Below, one piece after another: positions 7,036 to 13,584 of a DNA stretch of 18,217 nucleotides. This stretch comes from JAGXLC01 sp041686375 (lineage in GTDB: Bacteria > Bacteroidota > Bacteroidia > Bacteroidales > UBA12077), in NCBI GenBank assembly GCA_041686375.1, contig JAWLEB010000052.1, positions 1 through 18,217 of the forward strand, read 5' to 3'. Numbering within the stretch: position 1 is the stretch's first letter; each line of letters begins with the position of its first letter. The notes under the pieces were generated by a model. The model was given only the letters and a program-made list of their open reading frames with translations, did not search any database and was not told the DNA's origin. The position numbers and the translations under genes were made by a program.

Positions 7036-7926
7036 CTATCCTTTAATCGGTTCGAAGCCTGAACCGTAGACCCCCATAACATTTCCCATGGAGATAAAAG
7101 CGTCAGGATCTGTCTCTTTGATAATACGTAGAATATAATTGGCTTCACTTTTTCTGACCAATATCATCAGGACTTTGGCATCCTGCTGTGTATACCAGCC
7201 TTTTCCATTCAGAATGGTTATTCCCCGCCGGAGTTCAGTACCTACCCTGTTGGCAATAATTTCATATTTCTGAGACAGGATAAACATCTGTACAGTTCGC
7301 TTTGCACCGGTAATCACCATATCTATAGAATAAGCAGCAACAGCCATGGTCACATACCCATATACAATCTTCTCAATGGAATTAAAAATGAAGTAAGATG
7401 AAGTAATAATGATGATATCAAGATAGAGCAGAACTTTACCCGGGCTTATGTTTTTGTATTTATTAATTATCATGGCAATAATATCGGTACCTCCAGTACT
7501 TCCACCCTGTGAGATAGTCATTCCAACACCTGCTCCGGCAAGAATACCGCCAACTACAGCGGACATAAAGTTTTCATCAACAATCGGTTCTGTAATAATT
7601 CCTTCAAATAGGGACAGGAAAAGGGACAAAACCACAGTAGCAAATATTGTTTTAACACCAAAGCTCTTGCCTAAAACTTTGATTCCAAGAAATATAAGAA
7701 ATGAATTTATTATCAGATAGGAAATACCCACTCTAAATTCAAAAGCATAATACAAGAGGGAAGAAACACCAGTAATTCCTCCTCCCGTTATTTCCGCAGG
7801 AATAAGAAAAACCGTCCATCCGATTGCTGTCAGAAATAAACCTATCGTAACTGTTCCATAAGTTTTAACCTCAGTGAAAACGTTCTCAAAGTTTATTTTA
7901 GGTAATCGAATTTTAGACCACCACAT
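7036..7926 (-). CDS. YitT family (DUF161/DUF2179) membrane protein
   Basis: Inner-membrane protein of the YitT family, whose molecular role is not established. From the ATG at 7926 it has 296 residues. About six hydrophobic segments are visible, with the family signatures PAEITGGGITGVSSLLYY near the first, and GISQ-like ISQGGSTGGTDIIAM in the middle, in which the glycine-rich loops are the best conserved part. The C-terminal soluble DUF2179 domain (about 212-296) contains RGITILNGKGWYTQQDAKVLM and ends YGSGFEPIKG. I prefer the ATG at 7926 to an upstream TTG at 7947: it removes only seven residues and gives a 14-nt overlap with the leuS stop. This suggests translational coupling with leuS, since no independent ribosome binding site is evident. 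Confidence 0.88.
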   Translation of the reverse strand: MWWSKIRLPKINFENVFTEVKTYGTVTIGLFLTAIGWTVFLIPAEITGGGITGVSSLLYYAFEFRVGISYLIINSFLIFLGIKVLGKSFGVKTIFATVVLSLFLSLFEGIITEPIVDENFMSAVVGGILAGAGVGMTISQGGSTGGTDIIAMIINKYKNISPGKVLLYLDIIIITSSYFIFNSIEKIVYGYVTMAVAAYSIDMVITGAKRTVQMFILSQKYEIIANRVGTELRRGITILNGKGWYTQQDAKVLMILVRKSEANYILRIIKETDPDAFISMGNVMGVYGSGFEPIKG

Positions 7927-10675
7927 TAATAATCTTATTTGGCACAAAAATGATCTTTTCAGGCCCCTGCCCTTTCAGCCATTTTTGTGATTTTTCGTGA
8001 TTTTTAACAATCTCTTCAACTTCATCTTTCGTCACATCCACTGGCAATGTCAGCTCATATCGAACCTTACCGTTAAAAGATACCGGGTAGGATATGGTAG
8101 ATTCTTTCAAGTATTCCTCTTTGTACTGCGGAAAATCTTGTACCACTACAGATGCCCTGTGGCCAGCACGATGCCACAATTCCTCAGCCACATGCGGAGC
8201 AAAGGGCGCTATAAGCAAAATCAATTGCTCCAGAACTTCACGCTTATTGCAATTGACAGCAGATAAATCATTTACAGCAATCATCATCGCACTGATGGCT
8301 GTGTTGAAAGAAAGATTCTCAATATCTTCCTTAACCTTCTTAATAGTTTTATGAAGTATCTTAAGTTCCTTTTCATAAGGCTTTTCATCTTTCAGGACAA
8401 ACGTTCCATTCTGATCATGAAACATTCGCCAGAATTTTCTGAGAAACTTATATATCCCATCAATACCATTGGTATCCCACGGTTTTGACATTTCTATAGG
8501 CCCGAGGAACATTTCATACATCCGGAGTGTGTCAGCGCCGTACTTTTCAATAATATCATCGGGATTGACAACATTATACAGCGACTTGGACATCTTCTCC
8601 ACTGCTACGCCACAAACATATTTCCCATCTTCCAGAATAAACTCTGCATCTTTAAAATCAGGATTCCACTTTCTGAAAGCCTCAATATCTAATACGTCGT
8701 TATCCACGATATTTACATCAACATGCAACGGCTGAACATCATAATCATCTTTCAGGTTGTATGAAACAAACTTGTTGGTTCCTTTAATCCGGTATACAAA
8801 GTTTGAGCGACCCTGAATCATTCCCTGGTTAACCAGTTTTTTAAAAGGTTCCGGATCAATCACCCATCCTATGTCGTAAAGAAATTTATTCCAGAAACGT
8901 GAATATATAAGGTGACCTGTAGCATGTTCAATACCACCAATGTAGAAATCAACACTCTTCCAGTATTTATTTGCTTCCTCAGAAACCAGCGCCTCATCAT
9001 TATGAGGGTCCATAAACCTGAGATAATACGCTGAAGAACCTGCAAAGCCCGGCATCGTGCTCAACTCAAGCGGGTGATCTTCTTCTGTTGTCCAGTTTTC
9101 AGCCCTTGCCAATGGGGGTTTACCATCTTCTGTAGGTTTAAAATTATCCACTGCAGGCAGTTCGAGGGGCAACTTACTTTTGTCCAATGGATAAGGCATT
9201 CCGTCAACATAATAAATGGGGAAAGGTTCTCCCCAGTAACGTTGCCTGCTAAAAATGGCATCCCGCAAACGGTAATTGACTTTCTTACTTCCCATCCCGC
9301 CCTTTTCAAGTTCTTCTATTATTTTAGGTATGGCATCTTTCGCCTTGAGGCCATTAATAAATTGCGAATTAATCACCTTCCCTTCCTGCGAATCATACGC
9401 TTCTGTATCTGTATCGCCCCCTTCAATGACAGGAATTATAGGTATATCAAAATGTTTAGCAAATTTATGATCACGTTCATCGTGCGCAGGTACTGCCATA
9501 ATGGCTCCTGTGCCATAGCCTATCAACACATAATCGCTCACCCATATGGGCAGAACTTCACCACTAAATGGGTGTACAGCATAATTACCGGTAAATTCAC
9601 CGGATACTGATTTTGTATCGGAAATACGTTCTCTCTCGGAGCGCATTTTGGCTTTTTCAATATATTTATAAACTTTCTCTTTATGAGAATCAGGAGTAAG
9701 CTCATCTACCAGCTCACTTTCAGGTGCCAGAACCATAAAGGTAACGCCAAAAAGTGTATCCGGCCGAGTGGTAAATACATTTATCTTTTTCTCTGAATCT
9801 TTAACAGGAAAAAGAATTTCAGCACCTTCAGATCGCCCTATCCAGTTTCGCTGAATTTCTTTAAGTGAATCCGACCAGTCAAGATCATTCAGGCCTTCCA
9901 GCAGCCGCTCCGCGTATGCTGTAACCCTAAGAGACCATTGCTTCATTTTCTTCTGGACAACAGGATGACCGCCCCGTACAGAAAGTCCTTCCTTAACCTC
10001 ATCATTAGCCAGCACAGTACCCAAAGCCGGACACCAGTTCACTAATGTATCTGCAAGATAAGCAATGCGATAATTCAAAAGAATTTGCTGTTGTTCCTTC
10101 TCTGACATATTTTTCCACTCATCAGCCGTGAATTGAGGAGTCTCATTACAAGAAGCATCTATGTTTTTATTCCCTTCTTTGTTGAATAATTCTATTAATT
10201 CATCAATGGGTTCAGCTTTGTTCGTTTTATGGTTGTACCAATGTTCGAACATCTCCAGAAAAGCCCATTGAGTCCATTTATAATATTGCGGTTCGCAGGT
10301 GCGCAATTCCCGGCTCCAGTCATATGAAAAGCCGATCTTTTGCAACTGCGCTCTGTATCGTTTGATGTTCTGATCAGTAGTTTTTGCAGGAGGCTGACCA
10401 GTTTGTATCGCATATTGTTCGGCAGGCAACCCGAAAGCATCATATCCCATTGGATGCAGTACATTATACCCCTGCATTCTTTTATATCGCGAATAAATAT
10501 CTGAAGCTATATACCCAAGCGGATGTCCCACGTGCAATCCTGCACCAGATGGATAAGGAAACATATCCAATACATAATACTTTGGCTTGGAGTGATCAAT
10601 ATCAACTTTATAAATTTCTTCCTGATCCCAATATTCTCGCCATTTCTTTTCTATTTCATAAAAGCTGTATTCCAT
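7913..10675 (-). CDS. leuS: Leucine--tRNA ligase
   Basis: Class Ia aminoacyl-tRNA synthetase that charges tRNA-Leu in the cytoplasm. It has 920 residues, a plausible full length for bacterial LeuRS with Bacteroidota insertions. The HIGH motif appears as HVGH (48-51) after MFPYPSGAGL. The CP1 editing domain (about 225-425) carries the threonine-rich motif TTRPDTLFG (302-310) and GTGAIMAVPAHDERD. The catalytic core continues with YRLRDAIFSRQRYWGEP and PGFAGSSAYYLRF. The second ATP motif KMSKS is at 694-698, followed by the anticodon-binding domain and a C-terminal domain ending NKIINVVV. Its stop overlaps the start of the YitT-family gene, so the two are probably one transcript. I see no clear promoter match in the AT-rich sequence upstream. 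Confidence 0.97.
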   Translation of the reverse strand: MEYSFYEIEKKWREYWDQEEIYKVDIDHSKPKYYVLDMFPYPSGAGLHVGHPLGYIASDIYSRYKRMQGYNVLHPMGYDAFGLPAEQYAIQTGQPPAKTTDQNIKRYRAQLQKIGFSYDWSRELRTCEPQYYKWTQWAFLEMFEHWYNHKTNKAEPIDELIELFNKEGNKNIDASCNETPQFTADEWKNMSEKEQQQILLNYRIAYLADTLVNWCPALGTVLANDEVKEGLSVRGGHPVVQKKMKQWSLRVTAYAERLLEGLNDLDWSDSLKEIQRNWIGRSEGAEILFPVKDSEKKINVFTTRPDTLFGVTFMVLAPESELVDELTPDSHKEKVYKYIEKAKMRSERERISDTKSVSGEFTGNYAVHPFSGEVLPIWVSDYVLIGYGTGAIMAVPAHDERDHKFAKHFDIPIIPVIEGGDTDTEAYDSQEGKVINSQFINGLKAKDAIPKIIEELEKGGMGSKKVNYRLRDAIFSRQRYWGEPFPIYYVDGMPYPLDKSKLPLELPAVDNFKPTEDGKPPLARAENWTTEEDHPLELSTMPGFAGSSAYYLRFMDPHNDEALVSEEANKYWKSVDFYIGGIEHATGHLIYSRFWNKFLYDIGWVIDPEPFKKLVNQGMIQGRSNFVYRIKGTNKFVSYNLKDDYDVQPLHVDVNIVDNDVLDIEAFRKWNPDFKDAEFILEDGKYVCGVAVEKMSKSLYNVVNPDDIIEKYGADTLRMYEMFLGPIEMSKPWDTNGIDGIYKFLRKFWRMFHDQNGTFVLKDEKPYEKELKILHKTIKKVKEDIENLSFNTAISAMMIAVNDLSAVNCNKREVLEQLILLIAPFAPHVAEELWHRAGHRASVVVQDFPQYKEEYLKESTISYPVSFNGKVRYELTLPVDVTKDEVEEIVKNHEKSQKWLKGQGPEKIIFVPNKIINVVV

Positions 10676-10905
10676 AATTCAATTTGTTTAGATGAACAAG
10701 ATTCCGAATTTGCGAAAATAGAAAAACTTTTAAAGAGTTGAAATATTCAAACACCATAATTGAACCGTGTTAATCAAAAAAATCAAAAAAGTATGGATGG
10801 AATTATTATTTCAAAAATTTATAACCCATATATACATCGACCGAACAATCATCTTCTTAACAGGTCTTTATATTACAAATTATTGTTTTTTTATTTTATT
10901 GTTTT

Positions 10906-10994
10906 ATCCGTGTTAATCAGTTGCAATCCGCGTCATCTGCGTTCCAATAGTTACAGAACGCGAATGACTCGGATTTATCGGATTGCCGCGGATT
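10906..10994. repeat. Bacteroidota-type dispersed intergenic palindromic repeat
   Basis: The left arm contains CCGTGTTAATC, AATCCGCGTCATC and TGCGTTC. The right arm mirrors it with GAACGCGAATGAC, GGATT and CCGCGGATT. The arms meet at a hairpin with a perfect GCGTTC/GAACGC stem (10939-10944/10956-10961) around an 11-nt loop. Strings of the type 'ATCCGCGT(C/T)ATC' built from tandem GCGGATT-like units are a familiar intergenic repeat in Bacteroidota genomes; that is recalled knowledge, not a search result. Confidence 0.65.
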
Positions 10995-11042
10995 ATTTAT
11001 CGCTTTCAAAATCATTGCAAAATTTTATTAGGCGGAAAGGCA

Positions 11043-11107
11043 AATAGCTGAAGCTATTGGAAAGTATCTCCAGTTGAAAAAAGCCCGCTTTTAGGAGGAC
11101 TCTCCTA
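11043..11107. other. Two adjacent 6-bp tetraloop hairpins
   Basis: AATAGC-TGAA-GCTATT occupies 11043-11058, and TAGGAG-GACT-CTCCTA occupies 11092-11107. Both are perfect 6-bp stems with four-base loops, 33 nt apart. The second contains a Shine-Dalgarno-like AGGAGG that would be sequestered, but no start codon follows at a suitable distance. Neither is followed by a T-run. Structural RNA elements or repeat units are possible; no function can be assigned. Confidence 0.4.
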
Positions 11108-11155
11108 TACATAAACACTTTAACGGCTTGTCTGATAATGCGTTAGGCATAGTAA

Positions 11156-11171
11156 AAAAACACGTGTTTTT
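11156..11171. promoter_or_regulatory. Perfect 16-nt palindrome centred on CACGTG
   Basis: AAAAACACGTGTTTTT reads identically on both strands. Symmetry with an E-box-like core suits a dimeric protein site; as RNA it could form only a 6-bp stem with an ACGT loop. It lies about 390 nt upstream of yjbQ and 480 nt upstream of leuS, far for a classical operator of either gene. Confidence 0.3.
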
Positions 11172-11488
11172 CTCTTAGGTTTTCCTTTTCTGCCGGTATT
11201 ACAAGGAGATTCGGGATACGGCTTTTGCAGTAGTCCATTTCTCTCTGGAGAGAAAAAAAATTAGGAAAAGAGTACACCGCTTCAGGGTTTTTAATGCACT
11301 GGAGCTATTTTGGGAAGCCGCTCTCTGGATTTTTTAAGAACTGCTCTTTCTCCCTAGTAAAACTAAGAAGGAAAAGCTTCGCTAAGTTGTCTGCCACATA
11401 AAAAAAATCTAACCGGCCCCTGACGGTAAAAAAGGTCACCGTGGCGGAATAAAAATAATGGAAGCAATGATCTCACTATCACATTGGA

Positions 11489-11520
11489 TTTGATTTTGTA
11501 AAATTTTCGAATTATATTTT
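11489..11520 (+). promoter_or_regulatory. Candidate Bacteroidota promoter for yjbQ
   Basis: A TTTG at 11489-11492 is separated by 20 nt from TATATTTT at 11513-11520. This fits the TTTG / TAnnTTTG arrangement with 19-21-nt spacing, with one mismatch in the last base of the -7 element. Transcription would begin near 11527, about 20 nt before the ATG. Confidence 0.45.
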
Positions 11521-11530
11521 ATCAACTAAA

Positions 11531-11545
11531 CTTATAAAATATAAG
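11531..11545. promoter_or_regulatory. Palindrome directly before the yjbQ start
   Basis: CTTATA-AAA-TATAAG is a perfect 6+6 inverted repeat ending 2 nt before the ATG. It occupies the place of a Shine-Dalgarno site, which is absent. It could be an operator downstream of the promoter or a weak leader hairpin; AT-richness makes chance plausible. Confidence 0.3.
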
Positions 11546-11547
11546 AT

Positions 11548-11949
11548 ATGCAAGAAATAATAAAGATAAGCACGGATGCTTATAATGGATTATATGATAT
11601 TACCCGTCAGGTAGAAAAGATAGTTAGTAAAAGTAAAATAAAAGAAGGAACAGCGTCAATTTACGTCCAGGGAGCTACGGCAGCCATCATGATTCAGGAA
11701 AGTTGGGACCAGTCCGTACAGAATGATGTAGTTAATCTTCTGAAAAAGCTTATACCCCATGGTGCATGGCAACATGATGCGCAGGATAATAATGGAGATG
11801 CACATCTAAAGGCAGGGTTGGTAGGCCCCGGGGAAACAATTCCCATTATCAACGGCAAACTGGGTTTATCAACATGGCAAAATATATTTGTATGTGAATT
11901 TGATGGACCCAGAAATATTCGCAACATAATAGTTACGCTTACAGCTTAA
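11548..11949 (+). CDS. yjbQ: YjbQ family (UPF0047) protein, secondary thiamine-phosphate synthase type
   Basis: A complete 133-residue member of the widespread UPF0047 family. Some members can substitute for ThiE in making thiamine phosphate at low efficiency; the physiological role is uncertain. The signature runs from AHLKAGLVGPGETIPIINGK (85-104) to LGLSTWQNIFVCEFDGPR (105-122). Conserved histidines H71, H76 and H86 cluster in the HGAWQHD...DAHLK region that lines the family's putative active site. The family forms trimers. The gene is probably monocistronic: a promoter candidate lies just upstream and a separate promoter and ribosome binding site precede the next gene 113 nt on. Confidence 0.92.
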   Translation: MQEIIKISTDAYNGLYDITRQVEKIVSKSKIKEGTASIYVQGATAAIMIQESWDQSVQNDVVNLLKKLIPHGAWQHDAQDNNGDAHLKAGLVGPGETIPIINGKLGLSTWQNIFVCEFDGPRNIRNIIVTLTA

Positions 11950-11959
11950 TATGTTTAAC

Positions 11960-11986
11960 AGCATAATATTCAGAGAAGATTATGTT
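11960..11986 (+). terminator. Weak hairpin after yjbQ
   Basis: AGCATAAT (11960-11967) can pair with ATTATGTT (11979-11986) through 8 pairs including one G-U, with an 11-nt loop. The following sequence is AT-rich but not a clean T-run, so termination would be inefficient. It lies 11 nt after the yjbQ stop. Confidence 0.3.
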
Positions 11987-12018
11987 ATATTTATAGTAGG
12001 AGAATAGTTACTATTTTG

Positions 12019-12026
12019 TAAATTTG
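12019..12026 (+). promoter_or_regulatory. Candidate -7 element for the malic enzyme gene
   Basis: TAAATTTG matches the Bacteroidota -7 consensus TAnnTTTG exactly and lies 36 nt before the ATG. No TTTG is present at the expected -33 distance. Confidence 0.4.
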
Positions 12027-12051
12027 TTAGTTACACTACCATAAATCAAAA

Positions 12052-12057
12052 AGGAGG
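12052..12057 (+). promoter_or_regulatory. Strong ribosome binding site of the malic enzyme gene
   Basis: AGGAGG lies 5 nt before the ATG at 12063, the best Shine-Dalgarno match seen in this window. It decides the start: the alternative in-frame GTG at 12057 begins inside this site and would destroy its role. Confidence 0.85.
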
Positions 12058-12062
12058 TGCCC

Positions 12063-13517
12063 ATGGCAAAAATTGATCTTTCCCTATCAAATCTCAATGA
12101 AATTTTTCCCGATGATTTTTCGCAGGAACAATTATCAAAAGCCAAAACAATCTTTTTAAAAGAACTGGCTTATCATGCGCATAAATTTTATGGCGGAAAA
12201 ATACAAACGCTCCCTAAAGCAGGGGTTTACGGATTTAACTGGTTCAATGTCTGGTATACGCCCGGTGTAAGTAAAATTTCAACTTCCATCCGTGATGATA
12301 ATGTCAGCTCTTTTGACCTCTCTAACAGGGGGAATATGGTTGCTGTTGTTTCTGACTCCACACGCGTGCTAGGAGACGGTGATGTCACACCGCCAGGAGG
12401 TTTAGGAGTGATGGAAGGTAAAGCCTATTTAATGAAATACCTTGCCGGCATTGATGCAGTGGCATTATGTGTGAACAGCTATAACAAGAAAGGGGAGCAT
12501 GACCCGGATAAAATCATTGACTTTGTTAAGATGGCAGAACCGAGTTTTGGTGCCATAAATTTAGAAGACATTTCCCAGCCAAATTGCTACAAGGTGCTTG
12601 ACACCCTTCGTGAAGAATGCGACATTCCGGTTTGGCATGACGATGCACAAGGAACCGGTGCAGTGACAGTAGCCGGATTGATTAATGCACTGCGTATCGT
12701 GGAAAAAGACATGAAAAACATTCGCATTGTACTTTGGGGAGCAGGTGCTTCCAATGCTACTATTGCAAGACTCCTGATACAGGCCGGTGGCGATCCAGAA
12801 AAAATGATACTGTTCGATTCCAAAGGTGCTTTACACAAAGGAAGAGACGACATAAAAGCTGATAAGCGTTTTTATCGAAAATGGGAATTATGCGAGCAAA
12901 CCAATCCGGACAAAATAACGGATATCGAAAAAGCTATGCAAGGTGCTGATGTATTAATAGCACTTAGCAAGCCAGGGCCGGATGTAGTAAAACCAGAATG
13001 GATTAAGAAGATGGGAACCAAACCGATTGTGTTTGCATGTGCAAATCCTGTTCCTGAAATTTATCCATACGCTGCCAAAGAGGCCGGAGCATATATTACA
13101 GCAACAGGAAGAGGTGACTTCGCCAATCAGGTTAACAACTCTCTGGGCTTCCCGGGAATCCTTAAAGGCGCATTGCTTGTGAGAGCTAAAAGTGTTACAG
13201 ATAATATGGCAGTTGCTGCTTCCTATTCTATGGCTAACTATGCAGAGAAAAAAGGTATACATCCCGATTACATCATGCCAAAAATGGATGAAACAGATAT
13301 GTTCGCCTATGAAGCTGCAGATGTTGCTATGCAAGCAATAAAAGACGGTGTGGCAAGGGTTGAATCAGACTGGGATACCATCTACAACAGGACTCTTGAA
13401 GACATTGGATTGACAAGGCAAACAATTGACATGATGATGGAAAAGAATTTCATCAAGTCACCAGACAAGGAAATTCTGGAAAATGCATTGAAAAAAGCAA
13501 TCGATGCTGTGAAATAG
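12063..13517 (+). CDS. NAD(P)-dependent malic enzyme (oxaloacetate-decarboxylating)
   Basis: Oxidatively decarboxylates malate to pyruvate and CO2 with NAD(P) reduction, linking the TCA cycle to pyruvate in the cytoplasm. The 484-residue protein has the catalytic Tyr in NVWYTPGVS (Y65), the catalytic Lys in VMEGKAYL (K120), and metal ligands in INLEDI (E168, D169) and WHDDAQGTGA (D193/D194). The Rossmann dinucleotide motif is GAGASN (226-231). The conserved C-terminal blocks FACANPVPEI and GRGDFANQVNNSLGFPGILK are also present. It is the short form without a phosphotransacetylase-like C-terminal domain, so regulation by that domain is absent. Cofactor preference cannot be read with confidence. 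The start is fixed by the strong ribosome binding site, and an intrinsic terminator follows at 13544-13584. Confidence 0.95.
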   Translation: MAKIDLSLSNLNEIFPDDFSQEQLSKAKTIFLKELAYHAHKFYGGKIQTLPKAGVYGFNWFNVWYTPGVSKISTSIRDDNVSSFDLSNRGNMVAVVSDSTRVLGDGDVTPPGGLGVMEGKAYLMKYLAGIDAVALCVNSYNKKGEHDPDKIIDFVKMAEPSFGAINLEDISQPNCYKVLDTLREECDIPVWHDDAQGTGAVTVAGLINALRIVEKDMKNIRIVLWGAGASNATIARLLIQAGGDPEKMILFDSKGALHKGRDDIKADKRFYRKWELCEQTNPDKITDIEKAMQGADVLIALSKPGPDVVKPEWIKKMGTKPIVFACANPVPEIYPYAAKEAGAYITATGRGDFANQVNNSLGFPGILKGALLVRAKSVTDNMAVAASYSMANYAEKKGIHPDYIMPKMDETDMFAYEAADVAMQAIKDGVARVESDWDTIYNRTLEDIGLTRQTIDMMMEKNFIKSPDKEILENALKKAIDAVK

Positions 13518-13543
13518 CTGTAAGGTAATTATAAACAGATTGA

Positions 13544-13584
13544 AGAGGCCCCATGGAAACGTGAGGGTCTCTTTTTATTTTTTT
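13544..13584 (+). terminator. Intrinsic terminator of the malic enzyme gene
   Basis: AGAGGCCC (13544-13551) pairs with GGGTCTCT (13565-13572) over 8 pairs including one G-U, with a 13-nt loop, followed directly by a T-rich tract (13573-13584). The tract overlaps the last codons of the convergent protease gene. In the minus direction there is no T-run after the stem, so it acts mainly on the plus strand. Confidence 0.85.

Larger units (their letters stand above)
10676..11547. other. Long gene-free region (about 870 bp) with repeats and hairpins
   Basis: Between divergent leuS and yjbQ I find no supported coding sequence; the one reading frame of about 95 codons at 10760-11047 is largely a translation of the dispersed repeat. 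Positions 10676-10900 are plain AT-rich sequence that should hold the leuS promoter. Position 10901 onward has the palindromic repeat annotated separately. Positions 11040-11450 contain a dense set of small inverted repeats, and the yjbQ promoter candidate follows. I looked for tmRNA, RNase P RNA, SRP RNA and tRNA signatures and found none. An uncharacterised RNA, a decayed insertion element or stacked intergenic repeats remain possible. Confidence 0.55.

Noticed and set aside
9074..9610. 178-codon plus-strand reading frame inside leuS
   Set aside because: Antisense shadow of a highly conserved gene; no ribosome binding site or recognisable domain.
11142..11148. GTTAGGC, an integron attC core-box string
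   Set aside because: No matching inverted core box at 50-140 nt upstream and no cassette gene or integrase nearby; a 7-mer alone is not evidence.
11238..11255. Hairpin TTTCTCT-CTGG-AGAGAAA as an intrinsic terminator
   Set aside because: On the plus strand it is followed by A residues, and on the minus strand the T-run precedes the stem, so neither direction has the terminator layout.
10676..11547. tmRNA, RNase P RNA or SRP RNA in the gene-free gap
   Set aside because: None of the conserved core sequences (tag reading frame ending Ala-Ala, RNase P P4 strands, SRP GGAA-loop domain) could be found on either strand.
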